Of a stretch of DNA of 64,000 nt, positions 60,951 to 64,000 are shown one piece after another (the first letter of the stretch is position 1; the number at the start of each line of letters is the position of its first letter). Origin of the DNA: Pseudovibrio sp000156235 (GTDB lineage: Bacteria; Pseudomonadota; Alphaproteobacteria; Rhizobiales; Stappiaceae). The notes under the pieces were generated by a model. The model was not told the origin of the DNA. It saw nothing but the letters and a program-made list of their open reading frames with translations, and made no database searches. The stretch spans positions 3,047 to 67,046 of the forward strand of contig NZ_DS996820.1 of assembly GCF_000156235.1 (NCBI RefSeq). Reading direction: 5' to 3'. The position numbers and the translations under genes are program-made.

Positions 60951-61796
60951 ATGAAGGTTCGATTGCTGGATAATCTCAATGCATTCCTCGTGCTTGCGGC
61001 TTGCGGTACGCTGAGTGAAGCGGCGCAGAGGCTGTCGTGCAGTCCCGCCACGCTCAGCCGTCGTATGCAGCAGCTGGAAGAGGATGTGGGACTGAAGCTG
61101 TTTGACCGGGTGCAGGCCGGGTATGTGCTGACCGAAGATGGGCATGATGTTCTGGAGCAGCTGGAGCCGTTTCAGTGTGCCTATGCCGGGTTTGAGCAGT
61201 GGCTGAGCGCGAAATCCCGCAGGCCGCAGGTTCGGGTTTCTGCCGGCAGCTGGACGATGAAGTTTCTCAGCATGCATATTGGTGCGCTGTGCAAACCGGA
61301 TGATGGGTTCGAGGTGGTGTTCATTACCAGCGAGGACCGGCTGAACATCAAAAAGCGCGAGATTGATATTGGGCTGCGCAGTTCACCTCCAGCGGAGATC
61401 GGGCTGGCGAGCAAGCGTCTGCCACCTGTGGAGTTCGCGCCTTATGTGGCGGTTGGAGCTGATGAGGCGGTGATGGAGCGGTGGCTCGGCATCGCACCGG
61501 AGTTCGCGACCACAAACTCCTCCCGCTGGCTGCTGGAGCACCATGGCAGTGAGATGGTGATGCAGGTGAGCTCTCAACACACCCTGCTGGACATGCTGTG
61601 CGCAGGCGCGGGCGTTTCCATTCTGCCGTGCTTCTTAGGGGATACCGCGCCTCAACTGCGGCGGTGCGGACCGGTGATTGAGGAACTGACCAAGTTCCAA
61701 TGGGTAACAATGCATGATGACCGACGGCACCTACCCGAGGTGCGGATGATGACGGACCGGATCGTACACGTGATTGAGCAGTATCGTGGGCGGTGA
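60951..61796 (+). CDS. LysR family transcriptional regulator
   Basis: A 281-residue LysR-type regulator beginning at ATG 60951. The winged helix is DNLNAFLVLAACGTLSEAAQ with SPATLSRRMQQLEEDVG. The effector domain is shorter than in the three other LysR proteins of this window. There is no recognisable ribosome site and no divergent partner within reach, so its target is not evident. Confidence 0.88.
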   Translation: MKVRLLDNLNAFLVLAACGTLSEAAQRLSCSPATLSRRMQQLEEDVGLKLFDRVQAGYVLTEDGHDVLEQLEPFQCAYAGFEQWLSAKSRRPQVRVSAGSWTMKFLSMHIGALCKPDDGFEVVFITSEDRLNIKKREIDIGLRSSPPAEIGLASKRLPPVEFAPYVAVGADEAVMERWLGIAPEFATTNSSRWLLEHHGSEMVMQVSSQHTLLDMLCAGAGVSILPCFLGDTAPQLRRCGPVIEELTKFQWVTMHDDRRHLPEVRMMTDRIVHVIEQYRGR

Positions 61797-62136
61797 TGGG
61801 GGATGATGAGAGGAAAACAAACGCAGAAAAGCGGCGCCAGTTGGCGTTGATTTATTTTGCTTTTCGAGGGAAGTAATGGCGGAGAGACAGGGAATGTCTC
61901 CATGACACCTCTTAACCCTTTAAATTCAACCAGTTACGCCGATTGCGATTTAGGTGAAAGTAACAAGTCTCTGTAACAAGATCAAGCGGTTGGATCCTTT
62001 CTGTGATGTCACCTTTACAAGACACAAGCAGTTAGAGCTGCAACGGAAAATGCGTCAGGACTGAAATTACACTTCTGGTATCAAAAACAATAAATCCGAA
62101 AGCTAAAATGAAGCGTGGGGATTGGATGTTGCTTTG
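61797..62136. other. Region after LysR gene, no gene seen
   Basis: 340 bases with AT-rich sequence and no supported frame; leads into recombinase debris. Confidence 0.5.
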
Positions 62137-62238
62137 TTCCGCCTTAATCGCCCCTTCACTACCCCCAGCCAGCCGCAGCTTCATGATGTCCCGCTCAAAC
62201 TGTGCAACAGCACCTAACATATCGAACAAGGCGAGCAC
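62137..62238 (-). pseudogene. Fragment of a serine recombinase
   Basis: MLGAVAQFERDIMKLRLAGG, then EGAIKAEQ, matches the middle of the intact recombinase at 63323 (MLGVLGAVAQFERDIIKQRQ). Both flanks are missing and the frame is broken, so this is a relic of a second copy. Confidence 0.8.
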
Positions 62239-63322
62239 GGGGAGTAAGGCAAAAGCGTATTCGGGGTGATTTCTTAGAGGCAGCTGAGCTACATAGCGAG
62301 TGAACTCTGAATCTCCCTATGGTCTCTCATATTCTCTACCAACAAATGTTAGGCAAAAAGGCTTTAGAGACTTGAAGACCCAATATATGCCTCACTCCTT
62401 GAAGACACTCTTCATAAGTCAGATGCGACCTTGAGCTTCCCAGTTCCCAACCTGAAAAGAATAGGGTCACTGCAAGAAACTTCTGCCTCTTAGCTTAAGT
62501 TTCTTAGCTTTAGTTCTCTCTACTTCTCTTAGTGAGAAGGTAGTTCTTAAGTTCGAAGCTTTAGCTATGGTGTCCATCAAATACCATCAGGACATACTCA
62601 ACATCTAAAACAATAAGTTAGCTCACGGCATTGCTAACCCAGACCTAAAGGGCGCTATGGTAATCGTAGAACATGCTTTGATGTTAACTTGAGTATAGAA
62701 GTTAGTGGGTCTGTGAAGCTACTGTCACTCACTATTGCTAAGCAAAAGTTGGAAGCCTAAGCCTATCATCCTACTCACTTACAGACAGCATGGACCATGT
62801 ATAGCTATGTATATAACTATAGCTAACAGCATAGGCCCTTCTAATGGTGTCCATTAAATAAAGTACTCAGGCTATCTTGAAAGATTCTGACGATACAGAA
62901 GCTATTTTAAGAGTTGCTGAGTCGCTTCCTGTCTCTCTGGCTGGCCTAATGGCAGGTCATTGTGAGCGCTACTCTGCGAGCTTGCCTGACACTTGAAGGT
63001 GCATTGAGCATGTAGAGAGAGGCGGTGAGATTACTTGCCTACATCTATTGAGGATGGGGCACTTCACACGGTCATATCTGAGCAAGAAAAAAATAGCCCC
63101 ACCAATTAAGGCAGGGCATGGGCTTATTAAGAAAGGTCGTTGGGCTGAGCTTGTGCATCTAAGACCTCTCCACCAATCAAGATGAAAGAGCCTGAAGCCT
63201 ATAACTTAAGCTATTTAACTTAAGTTCACATCCACTCTCTGGAGAGTGGGTGAGGAGAATAGCATTAGCTATATAGCCTAAGGGGGCCTTCCCTAATGGT
63301 GGAACTCAATTAGTTGGTCCCA
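62239..63322. other. 1.1 kb without intact genes between recombinase copies
   Basis: Lower GC than neighbours, many CTTAAG and TAGCTAT-like words, and no frame over 60 codons with support. A degenerate frame at 62857-62996 on the plus strand reads ILKDSDDTEAILRVAESLPV and more before stopping. ATGGTGTCCATNAAATA occurs at 62569 and 62844. A perfect palindrome CCACTCTC-TG-GAGAGTGG lies at 63232-63249. Probably decayed phage or plasmid DNA. Confidence 0.6.
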
Positions 63323-63895
63323 TCAGTTTGCTGCCTTCTCCAACTCTTTCGTAATACGAATAATGCTGGTGCGATCTACCTTAAGCATCCGTGCAATGGC
63401 ACTCTTGTTCATGCCTTGTTTAAGCAACACAGCCACTCTCTTGCGATCAATCGTAGGCTTGCCGCCTTTGTAGACCCCACGCTCCTTCGCTGCTTCAATG
63501 CCTTCAGACTGCCGCTGCTTGATGATGTCACGCTCAAACTGTGCAACTGCACCCAGAACGCCAAGCATGAGGGTAGCCATTGGGTCTTGTTTGTCGCCAG
63601 AGAAATACTGCCCTTCTTTCAGGAAGCGGATAGCAGCACCCTTATCTGTGATCTCCTTCACCAGTGCTTGTAGATCGATCAGGGAGCGGGCAAGGCGATC
63701 CATTGAGACTACAGCCACCTCATCCCCTTCACGCAGCTTGGTCATAAGCTCGCTCAGCGCTGGGCGGTCGCGGGTCACACCTGAAGCTTTATCAACGAGA
63801 ATAGCATCCGCTTTGATGCCATACTCTCTCAGCGCCTCAACCTGCCGTGCTTCATTCTGCTCCATAGTGGAGATGCGAGCATACCCAAACTGCAT
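63323..63895 (-). CDS. Serine recombinase/resolvase (Tn3-resolvase/invertase type)
   Basis: A 190-residue site-specific recombinase starting at ATG 63895. The catalytic serine is S9 in YARISTMEQN, and arginines lie in DRPALSELM and VVSMDRLARSLIDLQ. LGVLGAVAQFERDIIKQRQ is the long E helix, followed by a C-terminal helix-turn-helix (NKSAIARMLKVDRTSIIR). It may resolve or invert DNA at nearby sites. A broken copy lies 1.1 kb to the left. Upstream DNA at the window edge is AT-rich. Confidence 0.93.
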   Translation of the reverse strand: MQFGYARISTMEQNEARQVEALREYGIKADAILVDKASGVTRDRPALSELMTKLREGDEVAVVSMDRLARSLIDLQALVKEITDKGAAIRFLKEGQYFSGDKQDPMATLMLGVLGAVAQFERDIIKQRQSEGIEAAKERGVYKGGKPTIDRKRVAVLLKQGMNKSAIARMLKVDRTSIIRITKELEKAAN

Positions 63896-64000
63896 GGCGT
63901 GACCTCTCAAACTGTGTAACAACAGGGTGTTGCATTTAATGAAGTGAGGTAATTAAACCAAACCCCACCCTCTTGCAACATATTTTCCTGCTATTCTTCA

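Overview
The window looks like a chromosomal segment of a marine alphaproteobacterium with roughly 50-53 % GC, most likely Pseudovibrio or a close relative (Stappiaceae). The genus is an inference from the whole set of proteins, not from a marker search. Core genes that anchor it are infC with an ATT start, rpmI-rplT, lepA and pheS-pheT. No rRNA, tRNA or CRISPR array was seen.

Layout. 0-4.3 kb: the end of an unidentified gene, a glycosyltransferase plus FkbM methyltransferase pair, a soluble chemotaxis receptor and a GNAT acetyltransferase. 4.6-8.6 kb: a Tat-exported PhoX-type phosphatase, a periplasmic PEBP protein, an AraC regulator and a GFA-family zinc protein. 8.7-11.3 kb (minus strand): infC, two tandem zinc deaminases, rpmI and rplT. 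11.5-21.9 kb: envelope and redox genes (GT4 glycosyltransferase, alpha/beta hydrolase, LysR/VOC pair, two flavodoxin-like WrbA relatives, an SMR exporter, an SDR plus NDK-like pair, patatin, MepA). 22-31 kb: an orphan protein, GNAT, two related outer-membrane barrels on either side of lepA and a PhnA-type protein, and several small membrane proteins. 31-38.7 kb: regulator/oxidoreductase pairs and a Kef-type antiporter. 38.9-44.3 kb: a secreted and surface cluster (lipoprotein, 16-cysteine secreted protein, autotransporter, AprI/Inh-type protease inhibitor) with gene debris around it. 44.7-47.6 kb: tyrosine phenol-lyase and an aromatic amino acid permease.

48.7-60.6 kb is the most unusual part. 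Two inverted copies of a cassette stand about 10 kb apart with pheST between them. Each copy has a dyad, an intrinsic terminator, a leader ORF carrying self-complementary segments arranged like the seqA/seqB/seqC segments of phage P4 immunity, and a small helical protein. Inside that interval are two small GIY-YIG nuclease genes. Each is bracketed by palindromic repeats that also form local tandem arrays (about 251-bp and 360-bp periods). A DUF134 regulator with two mirror-image operators and two tandem paralogous lipoproteins are also there.

60.6-64 kb ends with a small membrane protein, a LysR gene, about 1.5 kb without intact genes, a serine-recombinase remnant and an intact serine recombinase, which suggests a decayed mobile element.

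How the genes work together. Four loci repeat one design: a LysR or AraC regulator divergent from a predicted redox or detoxification enzyme (VOC, WrbA-like, SDR, MdaB-like). With the GFA protein, SMR exporter and Kef antiporter this suggests a region devoted to electrophile and quinone stress. Tyrosine phenol-lyase and its permease would import and cleave tyrosine to phenol, pyruvate and ammonia.
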